Origin: CAYPLH01 sp964411505 | Lineage (GTDB): Bacteria; Bacillota; Clostridia; CAYPLH01; DUMO01 | Assembly: GCA_964411505.1 (NCBI GenBank) | Contig: CAYPLH010000008.1 | Location: 1-64,000, forward strand | Direction: 5' to 3' | Length of the DNA: 64,000 bases | In this document: one piece after another, positions 1 to 8,829 of the stretch | Numbering within the stretch: position 1 is the stretch's first letter | Layout of the letters: each line of letters begins with the position of its first letter | Program-made: the position numbers and the translations under genes | Notes under the pieces: model-generated | Told to the model about the DNA's origin: nothing | Databases searched by the model: none | What the model saw: only the letters and a program-made list of their open reading frames with translations

Positions 1-37
1 ATCACATCCTAATAAAATAATTTTAACACATCTTATA

Positions 38-93
38 TCAAAATTATATATCAAATACTTGTTCGGGTCAAGGAAAAACTTATTTTTATTTAT
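38..93. repeat. 56-bp direct repeat, left copy
   Basis: This stretch matches 8729-8784 in the same orientation at about 52 of 56 positions. On the minus strand it encodes a piece like FFLDPNKYLIYNF, which matches the start of the truncated Rpn-family fragment at 8449-8769. It therefore looks like a second scrap of an Rpn nuclease gene. The sequence on either side differs from the other copy. Confidence 0.75.
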
Positions 94-99
94 GCAGTA

Positions 100-124
100 C
101 GCAGGCGACCTTATGTCGCCTGCG
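100..124 (-). terminator. GC-rich hairpin after the beta-helix gene
   Basis: A perfect 10-bp stem (100-109 with 115-124) and a 5-nt loop lie 45 bp beyond the stop codon of the minus-strand gene ending at 170. There is no clean U-run after it, so its role as an intrinsic terminator is likely but not certain. Confidence 0.55.
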
Positions 125-169
125 CATTACTGTAATACAACAAATCCGCCATTATTTTTATATTAAGTG

Positions 170-2137
170 TCACTGCAGGTATATTATTTCAAGCACAGGT
201 TTTATATCACTGTCAGAATTATCCTTTGATGCATAATCGAGTCTTACTCCATTATTTGATATCAACTGGAAGGAGTAAACACCATTTTCTGTGATACTTC
301 CTGTTATATCAGCCTCTATCCATGTGTCAATTGCTGTGGTATTATTATATGAACCCACCTGTGCTGTGGCTGCCGGCATGTTGCTCCATGTTATGCCGCT
401 CTCAGTCCATGAAGTATTTGAATTGCTCCATACAATTGTCTCTCCGGCTGGAGTTCCACCTCCCTTTCCCACAACATATAGCTTCAGCTTTACGCTCTGT
501 ACATCTTCGGTTATTCCTGTTACATTAAACTTCAGATAGGCGTATTTGGTATAACCCGTAGTAGTGTTTACTGCCATCACAATGTCGCTGCCATAGCATG
601 TGTCCGGATTAGCTACCGCAACATGGGCATCAGCTGTCGGTGTGAATTCTACAGTAGTCAAGGTAGGGGTCGGTGTTGGTGTTGGTGTTGGTGTTGGCGT
701 TGGTGTTGGTGTTGGCGTTGGCGTCGGTGTTAGCGTCGGGTCATCTGCTACATATTCATGACCTCCAATATCAGGGTTTGAACCCCTTACCACACCGAAA
801 AAGTCCTCTGTGACCTGTGCCACTGGTGTCCCTTTATTTATACATGGCGAAGATGCAGTGATCTTGTAGAAATCACCTAAGTTGCATAGCCCTGTCATGT
901 TAAGCTTGGGATCTCCGATAACATCATTGACATGTGACACCCATCCTGATACCGAGGTTGACCAGTTGTTATTACGGAATGTCACTCCAGGGTACGCAGT
1001 AGATCCAATATTCAAAAAGCTTTGATTAGGCAGCTTTTTTAATATATTGTTTTCTACATACGAATTATGGTCGCTGCTGCTTTTGGGTGCAATGATACTT
1101 ATAGATACATCACAGTCCACAATAGTGTTATTGGATACTACCATATTATTCATGCGTGAGTTTACATGCTGTCGCCATTTCCCGAATCCTATACCACAAT
1201 TATACATAAAGTTGTTGATTATTACCTGATCCGTACCCATAGGAAGACCTGGGTATGAATAGTTTTCGTCATTGGTGATAAGACCCGGCGATGGTTTTAC
1301 TCCTCCTCTGTAAAAGGTAACATCGTCAGTATAGTAGATGATATTTCTTTGAGTAAGAGAATAAGCGGAATTGTCAAGGTATAACCCAACAGCCCAATTA
1401 TCCCAGCATATATTATCCTAGATGATTGAATGCTTAGAACGCAGATCTATTATTCCTTCTCCGTGGTTCTGATAGACCTCGCAATTTTTCACGATGTTGT
1501 ATTCGTTATTTACAACCATCAGAGCACCCGGCCAATTTTCAAGGTTTCTCCTTGGCGGTGCATTGCTTCTGGCACATTGCCATACCTTGCAATTTTCTAT
1601 TGTAGTGTGTGATGCCTGTGAGTTTACACCACTACTCCAGTTATAGTTAATGTCAAGGTCACACAGGTGTATGTTTGAGTAGTCCGGATTTGTTGTTACA
1701 CCGCGTCCTCTGGAATTTTTTACAGTGAAGTTTTTAAACCTGACAAAGCTTCCTCTAACCGCAACCATCGGCTTGTATTTGGCATTAGGATAGCTTCCCG
1801 TAGGCAGCGTGTCTTGCCCGTCGATGACCACGGTTTCTCCAGGATAGCCTTCGATTGTTATATAATTGTTACTTGTTCCTGAAACAGTAATTGTTACAAC
1901 CTCATTATAAGTCCCTTCCCGGACAAATACCGTATCACCAGCCTGTACAGTATTGGCGCCCTTCTGGATGGTTCTGAATGGTTGGGACTTTGTGCCAGGA
2001 TTATTGTCATTGCCCGAGGTGGAAACATAGTAGGTATTTCCCGCTGCTATAACGGGTTGTGTGCTTACCGGCATAAAAAGCTGCGTAGCCAGCATAAATA
2101 ACACTAGAATGCATAAAAACCTTCTCATATTTTTCAT
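170..2137 (-). pseudogene. secreted parallel beta-helix protein with DNRLRE (CBM96-like) domain, interrupted by one in-frame TAG
   Basis: Two open stretches (2137-1418 and 1240-170) are in the same frame and are joined by coding sequence with only one stop, TAG at 1418-1420. The first part starts at an ATG with GGAGGT upstream. It has a signal peptide (about residues 1-31), a DUF1565 segment (YYVSTSGNDNNPGTKSQPF) and beta-helix rungs. The part after the stop continues the helix with no gap (DNICWDN onward), then has a Thr-Pro linker (about 14 TP units, 663-735) and a C-terminal DNRLRE domain. The paralogue at 2417-4426 has Glu (SVIEDNL) where this gene has the stop (SIIxDNI), so GAG to TAG is the simplest explanation. 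Without the stop the protein would be about 655 residues. It is probably a carbohydrate-binding or polysaccharide-acting surface protein. A sequencing error or read-through cannot be excluded. Confidence 0.85.
663..735. repeat. hexanucleotide repeat encoding a Thr-Pro linker
   Basis: About twelve imperfect copies of GGTGTT/GGCGTT on the plus strand encode the (TP)n linker of the minus-strand gene. Such linkers join domains in secreted clostridial glycan-active proteins. The tract is prone to slippage in whole TP units, which keeps the frame. Confidence 0.8.
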
Positions 2138-2232
2138 ACAGTTTACCTCCTAAATGATTAATCATAGTGTTGTTTCCTACCAGGTTAAATATTTAACCGG
2201 TATCAATGTACATGTCCTCACCTCCAGATAGC

Positions 2233-2367
2233 TTATTTCTCATCTATATCATCCCACATAGTGTAACCCTTCACTGTTGCATTAATGTCAGCACTGCCTG
2301 TTCGGTAATTTGATACCTCAAACTCTATTGCATCATCCCATACGCTGTCCTTTACCCCATCAATAAG
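2233..2367 (-). pseudogene. fragment of a CBM9-like domain gene
   Basis: On the minus strand this reads LIDGVKDSVWDDAIEFEVSN and then YRTGSADINATVKGYTMWDD before a TAA at 2233-2235. It matches the start of the mature CBM9-like protein at 4803-5651 (VIDGVKDSVWDNAKEIVLTN, then ATVKAYTMWDEDN). An in-frame TAA lies just before the match at 2368-2370, and there is no start codon or signal peptide. It is a relic of a duplicated copy of the neighbouring gene, only about 44 codons long. Confidence 0.8.
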
Positions 2368-2416
2368 TTAAACTTTAGCATAAATCAAATCCCTAATTTT
2401 TATATGCCTTTCATCA

Positions 2417-4426
2417 CTATCCTTCCGGGCGTTCCCTCAATCCCGGTTCTAAAAATTTTGCTATTATTTCTGCCGCCTCCGCTCGAGTTATATTTGATTC
2501 GGCATTATATTCCCCTGCAGTGTTTAAAGCAATAATTCCCTTTGAATAAATCTGTAGCGCAAAGGTCGCCCACATTGGCTTTATACTGCTGTAGTCTTTT
2601 ATGTTTAGTCTGCATTCCGTCATATTGCTTGGGTTTGCCTCTCCCCTTATTACGCATGACTTTGCAAGGATTGGAGCAATCTCGCCGCGTTTTATAGGAA
2701 GGGTATAATCGGTAAATTCTGTGCCAATGATTATCTTCAATTCCTTTGCTTTTGCTATGTGATCTGCGGTACCGCTATATTCGCCTTTTATGTCCTCCAA
2801 TACTCCCATAGAAGCTACAGCCATTTTTATAAATTCATCCACGGTAACTGTATCTTCGGGTCTGAAGGTATTGTCAGAAGAAGCGCTTATAATGTTTTTT
2901 GCAAGAAGAAGGTTGATATATTCAAAGGAACGATCCTCTGCCTTAACATCCTTAAGCTCTGATGCCGGTGATAAATCCGGTGACGACTGAATTTTTCCCT
3001 GGTACTCAACAGCTCCGATATCCGGGCTGCTTCCCCTTGCATGTTTGAAAAAATCCTCTGCCACTTCAGGTACAGTCAGTGCCTTATCTATACAGATTGA
3101 GTCTGCCAAAAGCTTATAATACTCAGGCTGGTCAATGGATCCTTCCAGCAAAAGCCCTGGGTTACCATAAACGTCTCCGCTTTGCCCCCACCATCCGCCG
3201 GGCGCTCCCGACCAACAGTTGTTTCGGAAGGTAATACCAGGAATAGGCGTACTGGATGTTTCAATCAACTTCGCTCCCAGTTTTACATGTATAATATTAT
3301 TTTCAAATACCGTATTACTGTCCTGTTTTTCTAAAGGTTCACTTATTCTTATCCCTACCCCTGCTATATTAATAAAAGTATTGTTGGAAACCTTCATATC
3401 AATAAGAGCACTGTCTGCACGCTGTCCCTTCCAGAAGGTAAATCCTGTTGTGGTATTCGAGACAATATTGTTTATGATAACCGCTCCTTTTCCCATAGCT
3501 CCGCTGCTTAATGAAGCATAATGCTCATCTGCTACCACTATTCCAGTAGTTGTGTATAGCTGCGAACCTTCTTTCTGGTAGAGAATATTTCTTTGAACCA
3601 GTGGGTTTATCGCATTGTCAAGATATATAGAGCAGGATCGTGTAGAGCTTATCAGATTGTCCTCAATCACAGAATTAGAAGACCTCAGTATCCCCATGCC
3701 TTCATTGTGAACATCATGAACGAAATTCCTCCGCATGATGCAATCCGAAGTGTCTATAATAGCTGTCGCATATGGTCCGGGTGGTTCCACTAAGACAGAA
3801 AAGCTGCAGTCGCTTATTTCTGAATCTTCAAGTACGCCGTATCTCCCCCGTAAGCCTACGCCGTACATGTAAATATGATATATGCTCAAATTCCTGAATG
3901 TCACATACTCCCCTGTCGCAGCTGCCTGAACCCCTCTTCCCCTGCTGTTTCTAACCGTCATGTCCTTTACAAGCACATAGCTCCCTTGAACATTAAATAT
4001 AGGTATATATTTGGCAGTTTTAATCTCGCCTTCGGGAAGGATATTTTCTCCGTCCAGCACAGCTTGCTCTCCCGGATAACCTGAGATTATAATGGGTGCA
4101 TCTTCAGTACCTGAATTAAGTACGGTTACCACCTCAAAATATGTCCCTCCACGGATATACACCGTGTCTCCCGCCCGTGCCTCACTAGCTCCCTTTTGAA
4201 TGGTTTTAAAGGGCTTCTTCAGTGTGCCGTCATTGTTATCGTCGCCGTCAGTTGAAACGTACAAAAACCCTTCCTTCCCCGTTTCCGCTGATTCTGTTCC
4301 CTTACCCGGCTCAGTTTTCTCTGTCTGTATTTTTTTATCCTTATCGGAATTGCATCCCGCAAAGGAGAAACAAAATGCCAATAAGAAAACCATAAGAATT
4401 ATGATACTTCTTTGACTCTTTTTCAT
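2417..4426 (-). CDS. lipoprotein with DUF1565/parallel beta-helix and C-terminal SLH domains
   Basis: This 669-residue exported protein starts at an ATG with GGAGG upstream. It has a lipoprotein signal peptide with lipobox FAGC (Cys about 25) and a DUF1565 segment (LYVSTDGDDNNDGTLKKPF) followed by right-handed beta-helix repeats to about residue 480. The last 170 residues resemble three S-layer homology repeats; the clearest ends ITRAEAAEIIAKFL. SLH domains bind pyruvylated cell-wall polymer, so the protein should sit on the cell surface. The beta-helix is typical of polysaccharide lyases and related binding proteins, but no catalytic residues can be assigned. It is a paralogue of the broken gene at 170-2137, with SLH repeats in place of the DNRLRE domain. 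Confidence 0.85.
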   Translation of the reverse strand: MKKSQRSIIILMVFLLAFCFSFAGCNSDKDKKIQTEKTEPGKGTESAETGKEGFLYVSTDGDDNNDGTLKKPFKTIQKGASEARAGDTVYIRGGTYFEVVTVLNSGTEDAPIIISGYPGEQAVLDGENILPEGEIKTAKYIPIFNVQGSYVLVKDMTVRNSRGRGVQAAATGEYVTFRNLSIYHIYMYGVGLRGRYGVLEDSEISDCSFSVLVEPPGPYATAIIDTSDCIMRRNFVHDVHNEGMGILRSSNSVIEDNLISSTRSCSIYLDNAINPLVQRNILYQKEGSQLYTTTGIVVADEHYASLSSGAMGKGAVIINNIVSNTTTGFTFWKGQRADSALIDMKVSNNTFINIAGVGIRISEPLEKQDSNTVFENNIIHVKLGAKLIETSSTPIPGITFRNNCWSGAPGGWWGQSGDVYGNPGLLLEGSIDQPEYYKLLADSICIDKALTVPEVAEDFFKHARGSSPDIGAVEYQGKIQSSPDLSPASELKDVKAEDRSFEYINLLLAKNIISASSDNTFRPEDTVTVDEFIKMAVASMGVLEDIKGEYSGTADHIAKAKELKIIIGTEFTDYTLPIKRGEIAPILAKSCVIRGEANPSNMTECRLNIKDYSSIKPMWATFALQIYSKGIIALNTAGEYNAESNITRAEAAEIIAKFLEPGLRERPEG

Positions 4427-4507
4427 TTTTAACCTCCATTTCTGCCTTGTGCAAAATGAATTTGCCTTTGTATAAATGGGCTTAAATTCATTTGTTGCAC
4501 ATGCAAC

Positions 4508-4625
4508 TTATGATTTTACTGCAACAACACATACTGGTGAATAAATATGCATATCAACCTTTGAGAATTATGTATTTCATATATAAAGTACCCACAAAAG
4601 GCTTTTATGTGTAAAATATAAATGC
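4508..4625. repeat. dispersed palindrome-related repeat, copy 1
   Basis: About 115 bp is recognisably similar to the reverse complement of 7566-7708. Shared blocks include tgattttactgcaa, a gaataaata block and an atttcat block. It lies 80-200 bp upstream of the SLH lipoprotein gene. This copy has lost most of the palindromic symmetry seen in the other one. It may be a relic of a small mobile element or a shared regulatory structure. Confidence 0.6.
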
Positions 4626-4752
4626 TTTACAATCTTTTTTGCAACAATCTCTATTTATTTCCTATTGCAAAAAGTGCGTATGTGCATTAGTGTTTTCGGA
4701 TGTTTTAATTTCTTTTTAAGCTGCTCTCCAAACACTTCGAGTTAAATTTTAA

Positions 4753-4782
4753 AACAAGGTCAGGATTTCTCCTGACCTTGTT
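4753..4782 (-). terminator. strong intrinsic terminator
   Basis: A perfect 13-bp stem (AACAAGGTCAGGA paired with its complement) and a 4-nt loop are followed on the minus strand by a TTTTAAAATTT tract. It lies 20 bp beyond the stop of the CBM9-like gene and probably ends its transcript. Confidence 0.85.
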
Positions 4783-4802
4783 GCTGCGGTATTTCTCGAA
4801 TA

Positions 4803-5651
4803 TTATTTTTTCTTTCTTATCCCAAGCAGGATGCCTGAGCCCGCTAACGCTGCGGCAGCACACAGGATTATCATGCTGCTGTCTCCGGTAGGCGGATTAA
4901 CAGGCGTTGTGGGAGTGGTAGGCTTAGTTGAAGGAGGCACAGGCGTAGGCGCAGGAACCGCGCCGGCAGCAAGTGTAATTGTCCCCCACTGCGTTGCATT
5001 TGCGTGACCTTTTGTCCATCTTACAATACCGTCAGCAGTACCCAAAGCCATCGAATCGTCGTCAACCATCAAGTTAAACCCGATTTTCGTGCCAATCTCT
5101 GCTTTACCCTTTATTTCTACCCAAGGGAAAGCGATTTCAGTGATATACCCATCAGTACCCTTATTAACCGCTGTCGTCAGGGTTCTTGTGTCATATCCTC
5201 CACCCTTTGGCAACCCATTAGGTCTGATAAAATAAGATACAGCATTATTTACTGTAATATGCCACTGGCTGTCGTTGCTGTCCATTCCTTTTTCGGCTTT
5301 TTCGTTCAATTCATCCACAAAAAGCTCTACGTTGTCTCCGTCCCAAGCGTTTGTACCAGTATTTGTCACTATAGGATCCGCCACCTCTACAAGAACATAC
5401 AGGTTATCCTCATCCCACATGGTGTAAGCCTTTACTGTTGCATTGCTTTCAGCGTTGCCAGCTACATAATTGGTTAACACAATCTCCTTTGCATTGTCCC
5501 ATACACTGTCCTTTACCCCATCAATAACCGGTGTTCCTTTAACCGCCTCAGATGTATAATCATCATCAGCAAACGCCGCCATTCCAAGGCAAGACATCAA
5601 AACAGTTATCACCACTACACAAACCAATACTTTTCTTTTTAAAGTTAACAT
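4803..5651 (-). CDS. secreted CBM9-like protein with sortase-type C-terminal signal
   Basis: The chosen start is the ATG at 5651, which has GAGGT about 8 nt upstream; the GTG at 5666 overlaps that ribosome-binding site. The 282-residue protein has a signal peptide (about 1-27), then a DOMON/CBM9-like sugar-binding domain (about 35-220: GTPVIDGVKDSVWDNA, MWDEDNLYVLVEVADP, DNVELFVDE) and a Pro/Thr linker. The tail is NPPTGDS, a hydrophobic stretch and a final RKKK. That arrangement is a cell-wall sorting signal of the (N/S/P)PxTG type used by clostridial sortases. The protein most likely displays one carbohydrate-binding module on the wall; no enzyme domain is present. A relic of a second copy lies at 2233-2367. 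Confidence 0.85.
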   Translation of the reverse strand: MLTLKRKVLVCVVVITVLMSCLGMAAFADDDYTSEAVKGTPVIDGVKDSVWDNAKEIVLTNYVAGNAESNATVKAYTMWDEDNLYVLVEVADPIVTNTGTNAWDGDNVELFVDELNEKAEKGMDSNDSQWHITVNNAVSYFIRPNGLPKGGGYDTRTLTTAVNKGTDGYITEIAFPWVEIKGKAEIGTKIGFNLMVDDDSMALGTADGIVRWTKGHANATQWGTITLAAGAVPAPTPVPPSTKPTTPTTPVNPPTGDSSMIILCAAAALAGSGILLGIRKKK

Positions 5652-5781
5652 AGAACAAAACCTCACTTTCTTTTTTTTGCTATATTTAAAGTGAATACAG
5701 CCTTAATTAATAATATCTTTGTGATCTTTTGGTACTAGGTACATAATCAAAGTGGGCTGTGTCATAACCCAAATAGCGAAC

Positions 5782-5838
5782 ACTTACATTTGCAAAACTT
5801 AAATTCTTGATTTTTATTTATTTTTTGCAAATGTAAGT
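5782..5838. repeat. 16-bp inverted repeat with 25-nt loop
   Basis: ACTTACATTTGCAAAA at 5782-5797 is perfectly complementary to 5823-5838. It lies between the lipoprotein gene ending at 5860 and the CBM9-like gene. It could act as a terminator-like stem-loop for the upstream gene or as an operator. No U-run is obvious. Confidence 0.65.
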
Positions 5839-5859
5839 TACAAATTGACTGCACTCCTG

Positions 5860-7233
5860 CTATTTAGGGTACATCACCTTAATAACTGCACCCGGCCATA
5901 ACGCCTCAACTCCATGTTCGTTATCATGATAAGGTACCGCTCTTATTACAAAATAGTTTGCTCCTTCCCGAATATACTCTAATGGGATTGAAAACTCGTC
6001 AATTCCATAATTATGGTTTTTACCCAGAGTATTCGCAATGATATTTGCATTAAGCTCAAAACTCGCAGTTCCAGCGCCGTTCCACGTTACAATCGTCAAT
6101 TTAGCTTCTTCCGCTTTAGAAAGATCTGCATCTATATTCAGCCGTGCCAGCACGCTCATCTGGTTATTTACCCCATACTTTTCCGGAACATTAACAGTTT
6201 TATACATCATAATTGATTTTGTGTCCCTTTCAAGCCTAATATCAGTCAGCGGGTTTGTCACATAGCTAATCCCATCAGTGTTTGTAATGATTGCAGCAAC
6301 CTTCATTTCCTTTTTCTGATCAGGCACCCAGGTAGAATCCCACTTGACGGAAAAAGGTGTAGCATCACTTGACCCAACATTATTTTTTATTTCACCATAT
6401 TTATAAGAGCATTGCCACTCGTCATAAATTCCGTCGCCGTTATAATCAAAATCTTCATAAAATCCAACATAGTCAACTCGCATCACCTGTTCCGGACTAC
6501 CATCTACCTCTACCTCGAATGTATGACCGTCGCCTATAACCCCGCCATTATCCAAGGGCACTATATTTCCAGTTGTGTGTTGTTTTTCCTGATCATAATA
6601 AATCCTGAAGGTAACCGAATACACACCCCATTGAGGCCAGCTGACGGTTCCCCCGCAGGTAAATTCCAGTATATTATTTCCTTCCTTAATATGCTCCAAC
6701 GGTAAATCAACTTTCGGATACCTGAATTGATAATAATATTCATGCCTGGATTCCGCTCCTACATGTTCTGATTCGGGAACAGACAACCATTCATTGGAAT
6801 TGAGTCTCACTCTTTTGTCGGCAGTCCCGGCGTGCCCTCCCCACAGTTCAACAATCATTTCGGCCTTTACAGCATGCTCTAAATCATCTATGACCATATG
6901 GTTTATTCTATTGGGCAAATATCTCGCTGCTCCAGCAGCAGTTGCATTAGGACCGGTAACCCTTTGGTATGAGCCAGCATTTATGTAAGGTCCCTTCCAT
7001 ATAAAATCTTTAAAAATATCGCCCTCAACTAACCCATCAAGGGCCTGCAGCTTTTGCTGCATATCCATCGGCGCTTCACCTTCATCAATTTGCGAAATCT
7101 TCACGCCATTCCCTGTACTTTTATCTAGGTCTTCTGTCAGCTCCGCAGAAATTGCACCTTCCTTTTCTCTCCCACAGCCTGTAAATGCCGTAAGTACCAT
7201 AATCACACATAAAATACAAATAATTTTTTTCAT
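5860..7233 (-). CDS. lipoprotein of unknown function with a Ca-binding-like loop
   Basis: The start is the ATG at 7233, preceded by AAAGGA; the longer frame to 7326 adds 31 residues in front of the signal peptide and is unlikely. The 457-residue product begins MKKIICILCVIMVLTAFTGC, a clear lipobox. The mature part looks rich in beta strands and Trp/Tyr. It includes YEDFDYNGDGIYDEWQ, which has the Asp spacing of an EF-hand/thrombospondin-type calcium loop. Paired phrases (IKEGNNILEFTCGG and IREGANYFVIRAVP) suggest two similar beta-sandwich domains. I do not recognise the family. Its neighbours suggest a surface protein linked to polysaccharides. Confidence 0.75.
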   Translation of the reverse strand: MKKIICILCVIMVLTAFTGCGREKEGAISAELTEDLDKSTGNGVKISQIDEGEAPMDMQQKLQALDGLVEGDIFKDFIWKGPYINAGSYQRVTGPNATAAGAARYLPNRINHMVIDDLEHAVKAEMIVELWGGHAGTADKRVRLNSNEWLSVPESEHVGAESRHEYYYQFRYPKVDLPLEHIKEGNNILEFTCGGTVSWPQWGVYSVTFRIYYDQEKQHTTGNIVPLDNGGVIGDGHTFEVEVDGSPEQVMRVDYVGFYEDFDYNGDGIYDEWQCSYKYGEIKNNVGSSDATPFSVKWDSTWVPDQKKEMKVAAIITNTDGISYVTNPLTDIRLERDTKSIMMYKTVNVPEKYGVNNQMSVLARLNIDADLSKAEEAKLTIVTWNGAGTASFELNANIIANTLGKNHNYGIDEFSIPLEYIREGANYFVIRAVPYHDNEHGVEALWPGAVIKVMYPK

Positions 7234-8136
7234 GTTTTCGTCCTTTCTCCGATTTGCTATGAAAACCTTATGGCTTCTTCTACTAATCCAAATTATTTTT
7301 AAATAATTACATAACTTTAGCGGCACTGAAAAACAGACTCATTAAATGAAAATCTAGCAATCACTATATGCAAAGTAATAATTCTAAGCAATACAACTTT
7401 TAATATCCACTAGAACCGTAGTATATTTCAAAACCATATTGCAAGAATAAAGATGTTGCATATAGTATCCCCTTCTCAAAAATCTAAACCTGCAGAAGGG
7501 AGATATACTACCTATTTTTACATATCACCCATAAGGCGCTTTTAAAAGATTTATATATCTGACAAGTGATTTTACTGCAATAACTTGAAAATCATTCATA
7601 TTTCATGCACAAAAACCTTTTCTCCGGCATTTTATGCATGAAATATGTGATTTTCGAAAGCTAATATGTGTATTTATTCATCAGTAAGCGTTATTGCAGT
7701 AAAATCACAAGTTAATTATATATTCTAAATTAAAGGATTCATACCTCGAATTTCTTACTTATTATCAATTCTGTTACTTGTTATAAAAAAAATTGGATAT
7801 TGGGCAGATTTGCAAAGATTATTTTAACCACTTAAAGAAATCAGCATACTTATTGGCAGACTGTATGCAAGGAAACGAACTCAAATGGCAAATTTTCTAT
7901 ACATAATTTTACTTGCTATCGTTAGGCTTCTCAGTTTTTTAATTTTCTTTTATGCGATTGCCCTGCTTCAAATGCAGGGCATGTCTTAAAAAGGTCTTTA
8001 AAATATTTTACTACTAGATTACGGATAAGAGTCGATATTTAAACACCTTGCATTCTAGTTGGCACAATATCTAAGCATCAATGCCACTTCCTTACTAATA
8101 AATCGCTTCTCAAACATCTTTATGTAACCTGAAAAA
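7234..8136. other. 900-bp gene-free AT-rich spacer
   Basis: No convincing ORF is present. The spacer holds the large palindrome at 7566-7708 and a small hairpin at 7960-7980 (GCCCTGC stem, 7-nt loop), which follows the stop codon of ydbC on the minus strand. The rest is featureless AT-rich sequence. Confidence 0.6.
7566..7708. repeat. 143-bp imperfect palindrome, copy 2 of dispersed repeat
   Basis: The outer arms are a perfect 19-bp inverted repeat (7566-7584 with 7690-7708). The inner arms 7587-7609 and 7635-7655 are complementary apart from a 2-nt indel. The whole can fold into a long cruciform or hairpin. The reverse complement resembles 4508-4625. It is shaped like a non-autonomous mobile element (MITE). 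Confidence 0.75.
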
Positions 8137-8358
8137 TCATATATCTATATTATTTAATATTCTTTTGAGCTCCTTTAGTTCACCTTTTGTCAGCGTTACA
8201 CCCTTACCCATTTTCTCATGCCCCGGTGCCCACTCTCTAATGTCATACTTAGGCTCCCGGTCGTTCCAGCTAATGATATTAAGTTCTTTTGTCCAACCTT
8301 TACTTGATTCGGACAATACCCCAGTTTCTTCTATAATTTCATATTTAATTTCTGGCAT
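8137..8358 (-). CDS. YdbC family PC4-like ssDNA-binding protein
   Basis: This 73-residue protein matches the YdbC/PC4 family along its whole length, with the hallmark stretches SSKGWTKELNIISWNDREPK and YDIREWAPGHEKMGKGVTL. Family members are dimeric PC4-fold proteins that bind single-stranded nucleic acid, and a role in transcription or repair is presumed. The ATG at 8358 has a good GTGGAGG site about 8 nt upstream. It is a stand-alone gene with no obvious partners. Confidence 0.9.
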   Translation of the reverse strand: MPEIKYEIIEETGVLSESSKGWTKELNIISWNDREPKYDIREWAPGHEKMGKGVTLTKGELKELKRILNNIDI

Positions 8359-8448
8359 AATAAAACCTCCACTTTCTTATTCCTTTGCTCATTAATTCTT
8401 ATCATTTTCAATACCCAACCAAAACATCAAAAAACTGAGTATTGCTCA

Positions 8449-8769
8449 TTAATATTTTATCTCTTTCCTCAACTTCTCTATTTTTTCAAATTCAAGACCT
8501 GTTAATTTTTTAATCAACTCAATGGACATCCCCTCTAAAAGCCCAGCTTTTGCGGTCTCAATTTTTTCTTCAAAACGACCCATTTCCTTACCTTCAGTTA
8601 TACCTTTTTTTATACCTTGCTCCATACCTTTTTCCATACCTTTTTCAATGCCCTTTTCAATGCCCTTTTTTAGACCTTGCTCTATGCCTTTTTGTTCTCT
8701 TTTTATAAACTCATCTTTTATTGCCAGCTCAAAATTATATATCAAACACTTGTTCGGGTCAAGAAAAAA
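8449..8769 (-). pseudogene. C-terminal remnant of an Rpn-family nuclease (PD-(D/E)XK transposase-like)
   Basis: Only the tail of the family is present: FFLDPNKCLIYNFELAIKDE, then seven or so repeats of (K/E)KG(I/M)E(K/Q)G, then a short helical end (GLLEGMSIELIKKLTGLEFE). An in-frame TAG sits at 8770-8772, upstream of the conserved part, and no start codon with a ribosome-binding site is seen. The N-terminal nuclease domain is missing. The first ~15 codons are repeated at 38-93. Rpn proteins are recombination-promoting nucleases that are often decayed in clostridial genomes. Confidence 0.75.
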
Positions 8770-8784
8770 CTAATTTTTATTCAT
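8729..8784. repeat. 56-bp direct repeat, right copy
   Basis: This is the partner of 38-93 in the same orientation, with four mismatches. It overlaps the 5' edge of the Rpn remnant. The two copies bracket the 8.7-kb surface-protein block. Confidence 0.75.
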
Positions 8785-8829
8785 CTAGAACTAATCTATT
8801 GGAATACCTCAACTAACTCAGAAATCAAA

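Noticed and set aside
663..735. hexamer array considered as a CRISPR-like or satellite repeat
   Set aside because: It is in frame and encodes a Thr-Pro linker of a secreted protein.
8522..8773. plus-strand frame rich in Pro-Phe-Ser repeats (MPFSMPF)
   Set aside because: It is the mirror of the EKGMEKG repeats of the Rpn remnant on the other strand.
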